A DNA stretch of 64,000 nt from Gottfriedia solisilvae (GTDB taxonomy: Bacteria > Bacillota > Bacilli > Bacillales > Bacillaceae_G): assembly GCF_002128405.1 (NCBI RefSeq), contig NZ_NETJ01000001.1, forward strand, positions 372,001 through 436,000, in the 5' to 3' direction. This document shows, piece after piece, positions 49,565 to 57,212 of this stretch. Each line of letters starts with the position of its first letter. Within the stretch, counting starts at the first letter, position 1. The position numbers were made by a program, and so were the translations under genes. Under the pieces are notes generated by a model, which saw nothing but the letters and a program-made list of their open reading frames with translations, made no database searches and had not been told where the DNA came from.

Positions 49565-49573
49565 CAATCAGCA

Positions 49574-51040
49574 TTATCGAAGGTTTCTTTTTAAAATTTT
49601 TCCTGTACTATTTTTAGGTAACTCATTTATAAAATAGATTTGCTTTGGAACTTTATAATGGATTAAATATTTCTGACAGAAGTTTTTAATCTCTACCTCT
49701 TTTATCTCTTGATTCACTACGAGATACGCGCAAACAATTTCCCCTACTACTAAATCAGGCTTGCCGACAACGGCTGCTTCAATAATATTAGGATGCTTAT
49801 ATAATTGTTCTTCAATTTCTCTTGGATATACATTATATCCATTCGTTATAATTACGTCTTTTTTTCGATCTAATAAAAATAAATATCCATCTTCATCTTT
49901 CTTACCTAGATCGCCTGTTTTGAACCATCCATTTGTAAAAGCTTTTTCAGTTTCTTCTATCTTATTGTAATAACCCATCATTACATTTGGTCCTTTTGCT
50001 ACTACCTCTCCAATTTCACCAACTAAAACTTCCTCGCCTTTTTCGTTGAGGATTTTTGTTTTTACACTCGGTAAATCAACTCCAACTGAACCAGGCTTAC
50101 AAAGTCCGCCATAAGGATTAAATGTTAAAACGGGTGATGTTTCTGATAAACCATATCCTTCTAACATATTTAACTTAAATTTATCTTGTAATAATTGAAG
50201 TAACTCAATCGGAATTGATGAACCACCTGAAATACACGCTCTTAAACTTGTAAAATCTACAGATGAGACATTAGATAATTGATTTATATAATTATAAATT
50301 GTTGGTACAGCTGCAATTAACGTGGCCTTTTCTTTTTTAATGATGTCAACTAATTCAATTGGATTGAATTTTGGCACGATGATTGTAGTCGCTCCATTTA
50401 ACAAAATCATGTTTACACAAATAGTTAAGCAAAAAGAGTGAAACATAGGAAGTACCGCAATCATTTTATCAGATTCATCTAAATCGATCATCGAAGAAAA
50501 ATCATTCATATTTTCTATAATATTACGATGGGTAATGACTGCCCCCTTCGGATTTCCAGTTGTCCCCGAAGTATACAAAATAACAGCAGGATCATTTTCA
50601 CTTAAAATAGGACTAATATATGAATCATTACTAATTATTTGTTGGTCTACTTGTTCAATTGCAATGACATGCTCACATATTGGACAAGAACTCTTTACGC
50701 TCAATAATTTATCTTGTTGATCTTCTTTTGTAATAACAAGCTTAACATTCGCATCATTTAAAATATAAATTAATTCATGCTCAGTAAATGCAGGATTTAA
50801 AGGTATCGCAATTGCCCCAAGCTTTAAAACTGCTAAATAAGCCTGAATGAACTCTGGTGAGTTTCCAAGTAGAATAGCAACCTTGTCATCTTTATTAATA
50901 TTTCTATTTAATTCCTTAGCAAAACGATTCGTTTGCAAAATTAATTCATCATAAGTTGAACTCACGCCTTCATAAACATATGCTATATTTTTAGATTGTC
51001 TACTATTGGCAATGCTTTCAATCATATTGTAAATATTCAT
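49574..51040 (-). CDS. AMP-dependent acyl-CoA synthetase (long-chain fatty-acid-CoA ligase-like)
   Basis: The 488-residue ANL-superfamily enzyme has the ATP loop YTSGTTGNPKGA (about residues 155-166), the adenylate motif YGLSETSPV (about 295), TGDLG with DGYLFLLDRKKDVI (about 374-394) and the catalytic Lys near the C-terminus (PKNSTGKILKR). It activates a carboxylic acid as the acyl-AMP then acyl-CoA. The length and motifs suit a fatty acyl substrate, but it is not certain. ATG at 51040 follows AAGGAATG. Confidence 0.9.
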   Translation of the reverse strand: MNIYNMIESIANSRQSKNIAYVYEGVSSTYDELILQTNRFAKELNRNINKDDKVAILLGNSPEFIQAYLAVLKLGAIAIPLNPAFTEHELIYILNDANVKLVITKEDQQDKLLSVKSSCPICEHVIAIEQVDQQIISNDSYISPILSENDPAVILYTSGTTGNPKGAVITHRNIIENMNDFSSMIDLDESDKMIAVLPMFHSFCLTICVNMILLNGATTIIVPKFNPIELVDIIKKEKATLIAAVPTIYNYINQLSNVSSVDFTSLRACISGGSSIPIELLQLLQDKFKLNMLEGYGLSETSPVLTFNPYGGLCKPGSVGVDLPSVKTKILNEKGEEVLVGEIGEVVAKGPNVMMGYYNKIEETEKAFTNGWFKTGDLGKKDEDGYLFLLDRKKDVIITNGYNVYPREIEEQLYKHPNIIEAAVVGKPDLVVGEIVCAYLVVNQEIKEVEIKNFCQKYLIHYKVPKQIYFINELPKNSTGKILKRNLR

Positions 51041-51210
51041 TTTCAGTTCATTCCTTATTATGTTTTCGTAGATAGTTTATGCTTAAGCTAGTTTATCATT
51101 TTTTTAGAAAATGAAAAAGTTAGATTAGTTGAATTGAATTTTTGTAGAGCAATTTTATTTCTATTACGATATATTCTTCCCAAAAACAAGCACTAATTTT
51201 TATTGATTAC

Positions 51211-51238
51211 ATAAAAAAAAGACTACATTTAGGTAGTC
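51211..51238 (-). terminator. Terminator of the MFS gene (composite with R3)
   Basis: GACTAC-ctaaat-GTAGTC followed by eight T on the minus strand. Stem ends 13 bp from dyad R3. Confidence 0.88.
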
Positions 51239-51248
51239 CTTTCTTGAT

Positions 51249-51272
51249 CAGCTAACGCATGGTTTAGTTGTC
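51249..51272. repeat. Dyad repeat R3
   Basis: CAGCTAACGCATGGTTTAGT then TGTC. Dyad core CTAACGCATGGTTTAG (51252-51267) lies between the MFS stop and its terminator. Confidence 0.65.
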
Positions 51273-51323
51273 AATATAATATTTTTTTATTTCGTTCATG
51301 AAATCCTCAATCTCTTCATAATT

Positions 51324-52547
51324 CTATATTTCATTATGATATTGTTCATCAAATATAATAGGCTTTTCTTTTAAGTAAATTGTAAGGGCGCAACAAATGA
51401 AAAGCAGAATCAAAATGAAATAAACTGAATGAATCCAAGTAGAGTGATCCCCTTTCACAATTTGCATTGCCGCAATGACAATGACTGCACCAAGATTCCC
51501 GGCCATTAATAAAAGACTTGTCGCTGCGCCAGATTGTTTCTCGCCTACTAACTCTTCTGTAATTGAAAGTAATAATGCAAAAGCAGGTAAGAGAAAGAAT
51601 CCTAGCAAACTACCAAGTATCAGAAGGATCGGTAAATGACCACTTGTACAAAGAGGATAAATTAGAAGTAATGGAAAAATGATTGTAAATAATATGAATG
51701 GTTTTCTCTTACCAACTAGATCTGAGAGTATCGGTATTATAATCGATCCGATGATTCCACCAATAATTAATGAACCACCTACTAAACCGGCTTGTTCAGA
51801 AGAAACACCATATGGTTTTAAAATTTGTTCAATCCACGAGGTTAACCCATTAAAAACACCTAAACCCAAAAATGAAATGATATTTAGTAGAATAAACTGC
51901 TTATTTTTAAACAATGTGAATTGGTCATGAAAACTAGGTATGATATCAGTTTCTTGTACGGTAGTATCTTTTGGAATGCCAATAAAGAAGAAAATGAGTG
52001 TTGAAATGATGGTAAGAACTGCCATAATGATTAATGTTTGTTGAAATCCAAATTGCTCTACTAAATAAGGTGTAGTAGCTAATGCGATTGCCATTCCAAT
52101 AAACATTCCTACAGTCCCTATCCCTGTAGCAGTAGCTTGTTGATTTTTAGGAAACCAATCAACAACTAACCTCGAAATCGCATTTAGTATGTATGGCTGT
52201 CCGATTGCAATTCCAATTTGTCCTATTAGCAAAATTGAAAAACTAGAATCGAAAACGCGTAGACATGCAAAAACTGACATAAAGATTCCACCAATTAATA
52301 TACTGTACCTATATCCCCTACGATCAATTACTTTGCCTGAATGGATCGAGAGTAATATATAAATAAGAGGAAACACAGTTAGGAGCCAATTAATATCTGA
52401 TTCTGATACATTATAATGAGACTTTAAATATGATATTAAAGGGGCAAAATTCAGCCAAAGCATTTGACTAATTCCAGCTAGTGAAGCAAATGCCAATAAT
52501 ACCGTCCAACGATTAGATACTGGTTTAAGTAATTTAATAGGATTCAA
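51324..52547 (-). CDS. MFS transporter
   Basis: About 407 residues with 12 membrane segments and the MFS loop GKVIDRRGYRYSIL (about residues 60-73) between helices 2 and 3. The second half has DLVGKRKPFI. The N-terminal half resembles nitrate/OFA-like and feline leukaemia virus C receptor-related permeases, but no substrate can be given. Two starts are possible: TTG at 52547, with GAGG about 10 bases upstream, and GTG at 52556, with spacing of only 2. I chose the former. A repeat and terminator follow. Confidence 0.82.
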   Translation of the reverse strand: MNPIKLLKPVSNRWTVLLAFASLAGISQMLWLNFAPLISYLKSHYNVSESDINWLLTVFPLIYILLSIHSGKVIDRRGYRYSILIGGIFMSVFACLRVFDSSFSILLIGQIGIAIGQPYILNAISRLVVDWFPKNQQATATGIGTVGMFIGMAIALATTPYLVEQFGFQQTLIIMAVLTIISTLIFFFIGIPKDTTVQETDIIPSFHDQFTLFKNKQFILLNIISFLGLGVFNGLTSWIEQILKPYGVSSEQAGLVGGSLIIGGIIGSIIIPILSDLVGKRKPFILFTIIFPLLLIYPLCTSGHLPILLILGSLLGFFLLPAFALLLSITEELVGEKQSGAATSLLLMAGNLGAVIVIAAMQIVKGDHSTWIHSVYFILILLFICCALTIYLKEKPIIFDEQYHNEI

Positions 52548-52804
52548 ACTAAACACATCCTCATGGTATTTATATTCATAGTAGAATATATGACGTGATA
52601 CATCTTGAATAAAACCTTTTAAACTATTATTTTATTTATGACGAAAATGGAGAAACAAATAAATTTGGAGTCTCTTTGATTTACTTAATCCCCTCATTTT
52701 TATGATACTTATTCAATAAAAATAGACTTACTTCCTCATTAATTGAAGTATTGCTTAAATTGTGTTCATGTTATTTTTATCATCAATAGAAACATCGATA
52801 AATT

Positions 52805-52842
52805 AAAACCGCTCTAACGAATATATTAGCGAAGAGCGGCTT
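52805..52842 (-). terminator. Terminator of the amidase gene
   Basis: Long stem with AGCCGCTCT and AGAGCGGTT plus an inner CTAA-tatatt-..TTAG pair resembling the dyad family, followed by TTTT. The gap 52548-52804 shows only AT-rich sequence. Confidence 0.85.
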
Positions 52843-52885
52843 TGTATAAATATAATTATCTTTTGGAGATTCTCTTTTAAACTTC

Positions 52886-53560
52886 TTATTTTTCTTCATA
52901 CTCTATGAAAGAATCGAAACCTGCTTTTTTTAATTCCTCTACTCTTTTTTCCGCATTTGCTTTTTCTTCGAATGAGCCTGTAACAACTTGATAATAACCT
53001 GTTTTTGTGTCTGTTGATGTTTTCTTTTTTAATTTCAATGCTTTTGCAATGCCTTCCGCTGTTGCGATCGCTAATCTTTTTAGATTCTCATCACTTTTTA
53101 ACCAATACGCATCTTCTTTGTTATCAATGAATAAATTTTCAAGTAAGATTGCGGGCATATTTGTTTCTCTAAGTACCGCAAAATTAGCTTCCTTCTTTCC
53201 TCGGTCATAAAATCCTACCTGTGAAATAATTTCATCATGAATAATAGTGCGATAATTAATCGTATTGCTTGAGACATTCCCATTGTAAATATAACTTTCG
53301 AAACCATGTCCTCCACCTGCATTTACATGAATTGAAACAAAATAATTTGCACCCCAATCATTAGCTAAGTCCGCTCTTTTATTTAATTCAACAAATACGT
53401 CTGAGTCTCTTGTCATTTGTATACTTACATTTTCATAGTCGTTTATCAGGATAGACTTTAGTTTCTTTGCTACATTTAAGACAATATCTTTTTCTTTTAA
53501 TCCGTTCGCAGTTGCTCCCGAATCGCTCCCACCATGCCCTGGATCAATCGTAATTTTCAT
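52886..53560 (-). CDS. N-acetylmuramoyl-L-alanine amidase (CwlC-like) with SPOR domain
   Basis: The 224-residue Amidase_3 enzyme has zinc ligands in DPGHGGSDSG (His9), the central SIHVNA (about residue 77) and LLENLFI (catalytic Glu, about 141). A C-terminal SPOR-like repeat (about 185-224, YYQVVTGSFEEKANAEKR) follows. There is no signal peptide. In B. subtilis, CwlC of this layout is made late in sporulation and released at mother-cell lysis; the same use is likely here. ATG at 53560 follows AGGGGG. Confidence 0.9.
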   Translation of the reverse strand: MKITIDPGHGGSDSGATANGLKEKDIVLNVAKKLKSILINDYENVSIQMTRDSDVFVELNKRADLANDWGANYFVSIHVNAGGGHGFESYIYNGNVSSNTINYRTIIHDEIISQVGFYDRGKKEANFAVLRETNMPAILLENLFIDNKEDAYWLKSDENLKRLAIATAEGIAKALKLKKKTSTDTKTGYYQVVTGSFEEKANAEKRVEELKKAGFDSFIEYEEK

Positions 53561-53875
53561 TTAATTCCCCCTATGGATAATTAATTAAGAGTAATGCTTG
53601 CCTTCAACTAGTTTCTTATTATGTCATTAAGTTGTTTGTAGCATTATTTACAAGCCTTGTCTCAAAGAATATTTATTCGTCTCATTTTAATTTACTGTTT
53701 GCTGAATCCAAACATTGATAAGAATCGCTTGTCTACTCATTTTATGTTTGTCCGATTCTTGAGGTGAGTGGTATTTATAAATATTGTGGTTCTAAGGTAA
53801 TGGAACTGGAAGTTGCAATAAGAGGCTTGATGTGCTGATGTTTGGTCCTTCTTAAACTAAACTGAAATTTAACGC
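53561..53875. other. Intergenic stretch without recognised gene
   Basis: No supported gene is visible. Short open stretches (for example YKYCGSKVMELEVAIRGLM near 53777-53845) do not match any family I know and lack ribosome sites. The segment may contain the decayed remains of a gene. Confidence 0.4.
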
Positions 53876-53899
53876 AAAAAAATCGACAATATAGTCGAT
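53876..53899 (-). terminator. Second terminator (composite with R4)
   Basis: ATCGAC-tatatt-GTCGAT followed by seven T on the minus strand, 12 bp from dyad R4. It lies downstream of another complete terminator (53972-54007), so it has no gene of its own. Confidence 0.8.
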
Positions 53900-53904
53900 C
53901 AGGT

Positions 53905-53932
53905 TGTACAGCTAACGAACTTGCTAACTTCC
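53905..53932. repeat. Dyad repeat R4
   Basis: TGTACAGCTAACGAACTTGC then TAACTT. Core CTAACGAACTTGCTAAC at 53912-53928, an imperfect member of the family. Confidence 0.6.
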
Positions 53933-53971
53933 ACTGTTAAATTTTAATCTAGAATTCAGAAGGGAAGCAAT

Positions 53972-54007
53972 TAATAAAGTCCACTGTTTAATCAGTGGAC
54001 TTTATTA
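53972..54007 (-). terminator. Terminator of the DUF3231 gene
   Basis: TAATAAAGTCCACTG / CAGTGGACTTTATTA stem, right after the stop codon at 54011. Confidence 0.88.
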
Positions 54008-54010
54008 GAT

Positions 54011-54556
54011 TTATTGTTGTTTGGTTTCATGATGAAGTGGTGGTGGAACTAGCCAGCCTTTATCTTTCATCATTTGTAATAGTACTGCACCATCTTTGGC
54101 TTTTTTTGCGCCCATTTGTCCATATAATAAACCAACATCTTCACGAATTGATTGACTCATCCCTTGACTACTTGCTACAACTCCGGCTGCAATGTCAGCA
54201 GCTACCATATATGCTATTTGAGCATCTTGAAATCTTGCTCCAACAGGGATTTGTTCTAGATCAGCTTCAGGTCGTTCTGCTGGAGTTGGTGGAACCGCAA
54301 TATCATTATGTAATAATACTTCTTCTAGTTCTTTGATTGATGGCTTAATTGATGTTTCAATCACTTGTTTTAAAAAAGCTTTTAATTCCTGATCACCAGT
54401 ATGGTTTATATAGACCTGATACCCATCAAGTGCTCCTTTTGCAACTGATAACGCGCTCCATAATCCAAATACTTCTCCATAATGTAAAGGCTCATCTTGA
54501 GGATTACCACTTAAAATTCCCATTAAAATCTGACTTCCCTTCGTTATTAGATTCAT
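54011..54556 (-). CDS. DUF3231 protein
   Basis: The 181-residue protein has the DUF3231 layout: PLHYGEVFGLWSALSVAKGA (about residues 23-42), a helical middle and PPPLHHETKQQ at the C-terminus. The fold is ferritin/four-helix-like (EVFGLW and MVAADIAAG helices). These proteins are common in sporulating Bacillus, sometimes in spore coats; the role is not fixed. ATG at 54556 follows AAAGGAG. Confidence 0.85.
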   Translation of the reverse strand: MNLITKGSQILMGILSGNPQDEPLHYGEVFGLWSALSVAKGALDGYQVYINHTGDQELKAFLKQVIETSIKPSIKELEEVLLHNDIAVPPTPAERPEADLEQIPVGARFQDAQIAYMVAADIAAGVVASSQGMSQSIREDVGLLYGQMGAKKAKDGAVLLQMMKDKGWLVPPPLHHETKQQ

Positions 54557-54716
54557 ACTATTCTCCTTTTTTGGAAGAGGTACTAATACTATTATTTAAC
54601 AAAATATGTGAATTATACTTAATCGATTTGTTATTGGATTAATTTGCCATGAATTATTTTAAACAATTATCTAAAAATATAATTGCAATTACTCTACATC
54701 AAAGGTGGTGATATAA

Positions 54717-54959
54717 ATGAAAAAGTTATGTTTGGTTTTCTTATCTTTATTATTATCGCTATCATTTTTAACTAATAATGCTTCAGCAGACAGCAATAGG
54801 TACTCAAACAATAATATGAATAACCGATACAACCCAACGCCTGTTACTAATCCTGCTAATGTAGACGATGATGACGATACTGATTGGGGTTGGATTGGAT
54901 TGTTAGGATTAGCTGGATTATTAGGATTAAGAAGAAGAGATCGTGACGACCGAAAGTAA
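54717..54959 (+). CDS. Small exported WGxxGxxG-CTERM-like protein
   Basis: The 80-residue product has a signal peptide (1-25, ending NNASA), an Asn-rich spacer with NNNMNNRYNPTP, an acidic VDDDDDTD, then WGWIGLLGLAGLLGLRRRDR. That is the tripartite tail (Gly-rich motif, hydrophobic helix, basic end) known as WGxxGxxG-CTERM, a predicted sorting signal. The function of the short spacer is unknown. ATG at 54717 follows AAAGGTGG. A terminator follows at 55025. Confidence 0.85.
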   Translation: MKKLCLVFLSLLLSLSFLTNNASADSNRYSNNNMNNRYNPTPVTNPANVDDDDDTDWGWIGLLGLAGLLGLRRRDRDDRK

Positions 54960-55024
54960 TAGTAGAATTTTAAATCTAACTATATGTTAACTTTCCCTGA
55001 GTAATATAGATTAGATTCCAAAAG

Positions 55025-55056
55025 AAAAATCCTCTTTAACAGAGGATTTTTTTTAA
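55025..55056 (+). terminator. Terminator of the WGxxGxxG gene
   Basis: AATCCTCT-ttaac-AGAGGATT followed by eight T. Confidence 0.92.
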
Positions 55057-55145
55057 TATGAATGATTTCTACCAATCAAGACAACTTCTTTTAGACTGGT
55101 TGCCAATTAGTTAAGTAAAAATAACAAAATTTGATACTGTTGATA

Positions 55146-55174
55146 AGCTACTAACGTGTGCATTAGTTGAATTT
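55146..55174. repeat. Dyad repeat R5
   Basis: AGCTACTAACGTGTGCATTA then GTTGAATTT. Core CTAACGTGTGCATTAG (55151-55166), 57 bp beyond the stop of an aldo/keto-reductase fragment. The rest of 55057-55230 holds no gene. Confidence 0.6.
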
Positions 55175-55230
55175 AGAAATATAAAAATGTAAATATATTT
55201 CACAAAAAATAAAGAAAGATTTAGTATGCT

Positions 55231-55467
<237 letters not shown>

Positions 55468-55782
55468 TCAGAACATAGTGAGTCCAACTGATAATTTTGA
55501 CATCATCTTCACCTATCCAATATATAAAAGAGGCATAATAAAATTATAGGATTAATGTACTCTGTACATTAGATAAAACTGGTTTGCAATATATACTGAA
55601 CTATATTGAAGACCATTCTTAATCCACCATAAGATGATACCCGCCAAAATTCTGTTCTAGCATTTCCCCTTCTTGTTCCTACTAATTGTCTTAATACTAG
55701 AAAACAAATACTACCCTCGCCTGTCAATTTTAATGAATATTTAGTAATCACTTTGGAAAATTAAGTTAAAAAGGATGATTAT

Positions 55783-56298
55783 ATGCAACTTGACATTGTT
55801 TGTAAAGCAGTGCTAATTATTATCATGGGAACACTTTTATTAAGAATAGCTGGAAGAAGCTCTATTTCTAAATTGACGATTTCAGAACTTGTTTTAATGA
55901 GTACAATTGGTCCATTACTAAGTCGTCCAATTGAAAATAAGGGTATTTGGACAAGTTTTGGTGTTGCTTCTATACTTATCCTTACAGTATTTGTGTTTCA
56001 GTTTCTTAATTTAAAATTCAATTCAATAGAATTATTACTAAATGGCAAACCAATTATCGTTATTGAAGATGGGATCTTAAATATAGGAAATATGAAGAAG
56101 GCTCGTATTACGACAGATAATCTAAAAATGCGTTTACACCAGTTAGGTATAACCTCAATTGACGATGTAGCTTGGGCGTCATTAGAAGCGAATGGGCAAA
56201 TTGGATATAAATTGAAGTCAACCTCACAGCCTGCAACTAAGCAGGACATTCAAAATTTGATACGACTAATTGAGACAAAATTACTTAAATCAGAATAA
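55783..56298 (+). CDS. DUF421 membrane protein, short form
   Basis: 171 residues with three N-terminal membrane segments and the family signature LLRIAGRSSISKLTISELVL (about residues 18-37). One cytoplasmic DUF421 part follows (GKPIIVIEDGILNIGNMKKA, DNLKMRLHQLGI). It lacks the second cytoplasmic repeat found in the 234-residue paralogue at 30199. ATG at 55783 follows AAAGGATG. Confidence 0.88.
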   Translation: MQLDIVCKAVLIIIMGTLLLRIAGRSSISKLTISELVLMSTIGPLLSRPIENKGIWTSFGVASILILTVFVFQFLNLKFNSIELLLNGKPIIVIEDGILNIGNMKKARITTDNLKMRLHQLGITSIDDVAWASLEANGQIGYKLKSTSQPATKQDIQNLIRLIETKLLKSE

Positions 56299-56393
56299 GG
56301 CTATGTAAAATCATTATTTCGCTTTATAAATAAAAAGTTCTCATTTAACTTTTAAACGATAATTATTATTCAAATTTTATAGTACTATATACA

Positions 56394-56421
56394 AAAAAGG
56401 TCTGTGAAAACAGACCTTCAA
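56394..56421 (-). terminator. Terminator (minus strand) of uncertain owner
   Basis: AAGGTCTGT-tttc-ACAGACCTT followed by a T run. It cuts across a minus-strand open frame (56366-56587), so that frame's C-terminal part is not coding. The rest of 56299-56630 holds no supported gene. Confidence 0.8.
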
Positions 56422-56634
56422 ATATAATTTTCATCTTTTTATGAATTTCTAATTTACCACCACTTTTATCATATTGCTTGGCCGCTATAACAGGACTAAT
56501 TGAAAGGCCTGTTTTATTTTGGTAATAATTCACAATTTTATTAATGACAACTCTGAAAAGCGTTATATATTTAAAGTTTGATTCCACTATCTTTTTTTAG
56601 GAAGGTCAGTTACAAAAGATTGATTTTATCGAAA

Positions 56635-56655
56635 TAAGCGCTCGTTAGTTGTATA
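56635..56655. repeat. Dyad repeat R6
   Basis: ATAAGCGCTCGTTAGTTGTA then T. Half-degenerate member; the CGTTAGTTGTAT part matches R7. Lies 30 bp beyond the stop of the 60-residue gene. Confidence 0.5.
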
Positions 56656-56683
56656 AGGAAATTAAAACCTAGTACTCATCTTC

Positions 56684-56866
56684 CTAATTTTCTTTATGGA
56701 ACTTTATAATTTGTTTGTAATATTTGAGATATGGAATTATTCCAACTATAACAAGTAACAATCCTAGTCCCGTAAGAAATTCAGGACCATTAAAATCATC
56801 AAAATAAGTTAAAGTAACAATTAATAGACCAAACGAAATATACAATGCGGAAATTAAATGTTTCAA
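56684..56866 (-). CDS. Small two-TM membrane protein (60 aa)
   Basis: TTG at 56866 follows AGGAGGAG by 7 bases and opens 60 codons with two membrane segments (LISALYISFGLLIVTLTYF, FLTGLGLLLVIVGIIPYL) and a basic end. The longer frame upstream (to 56908) crosses the ribosome site, so it is not used. Unknown function; it resembles small accessory membrane proteins in Bacillus genomes. Dyad R6 lies 30 bp after the stop. Confidence 0.7.
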   Translation of the reverse strand: MKHLISALYISFGLLIVTLTYFDDFNGPEFLTGLGLLLVIVGIIPYLKYYKQIIKFHKEN

Positions 56867-56963
56867 ACTATTTCTCCTCCTACTTTTGAACAATTCTAAT
56901 TTATACAAAATAATTTATCATTATTACTATTAATCTTATGGAACTTAACTTCCTTTTAATGCA

Positions 56964-56990
56964 ATAAAAAAAGACTACCAAAGTAGTCTA
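56964..56990 (-). terminator. Terminator of the LTA-synthase-like gene (composite with R7)
   Basis: GACTAC-tttg-GTAGTC followed by seven T on the minus strand, 13 bp from dyad R7. The gap 56867-56963 holds nothing else. Confidence 0.88.
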
Positions 56991-56995
56991 TCGTT

Positions 56996-57021
56996 GTTGA
57001 ACTAACGCTCTCGTTAGTTAC
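56996..57021. repeat. Dyad repeat R7 (best-conserved copy)
   Basis: GTTGAACTAACGCTCTCGTT then AGTTAC. Core CTAACGCTCTCGTTAG at 57002-57017 is perfect in its arms. It lies between the gene stop at 57213 and the terminator. 57022-57212 shows nothing else. Confidence 0.7.
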
Positions 57022-57212
57022 ATAAGAAACTTGTTACAGATTCATATTCTTTATAATTTCTTAATTCGTTTTCATTAATTAACCGTATTTTTTAAAATGT
57101 GAAAAAAGGTTTTTTTCTATTTATGATTAGCAAATTTGGAAAGTTACGATTGATACTATCTATTATAACTAAAAGATAACATCAAAATGGCTTTCAACAG
57201 CCTGAAATCAGC

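Noticed and set aside
53995-54336. Long plus-strand open frame opposite the DUF3231 gene
   Set aside because: Antisense shadow of a well-supported gene; composition is typical of a reversed coding frame.
55569-55751. A 60-codon minus-strand open frame (LTGEGSICFLVL...)
   Set aside because: No ribosome site, no known family, next to a gene fragment; possibly remnant sequence but not enough to call a gene.
56366-56587. A 73-codon minus-strand open frame (MESNFKYITL...)
   Set aside because: A clear rho-independent terminator (56394-56421) lies within it and there is no ribosome site; at most the first part is a remnant.
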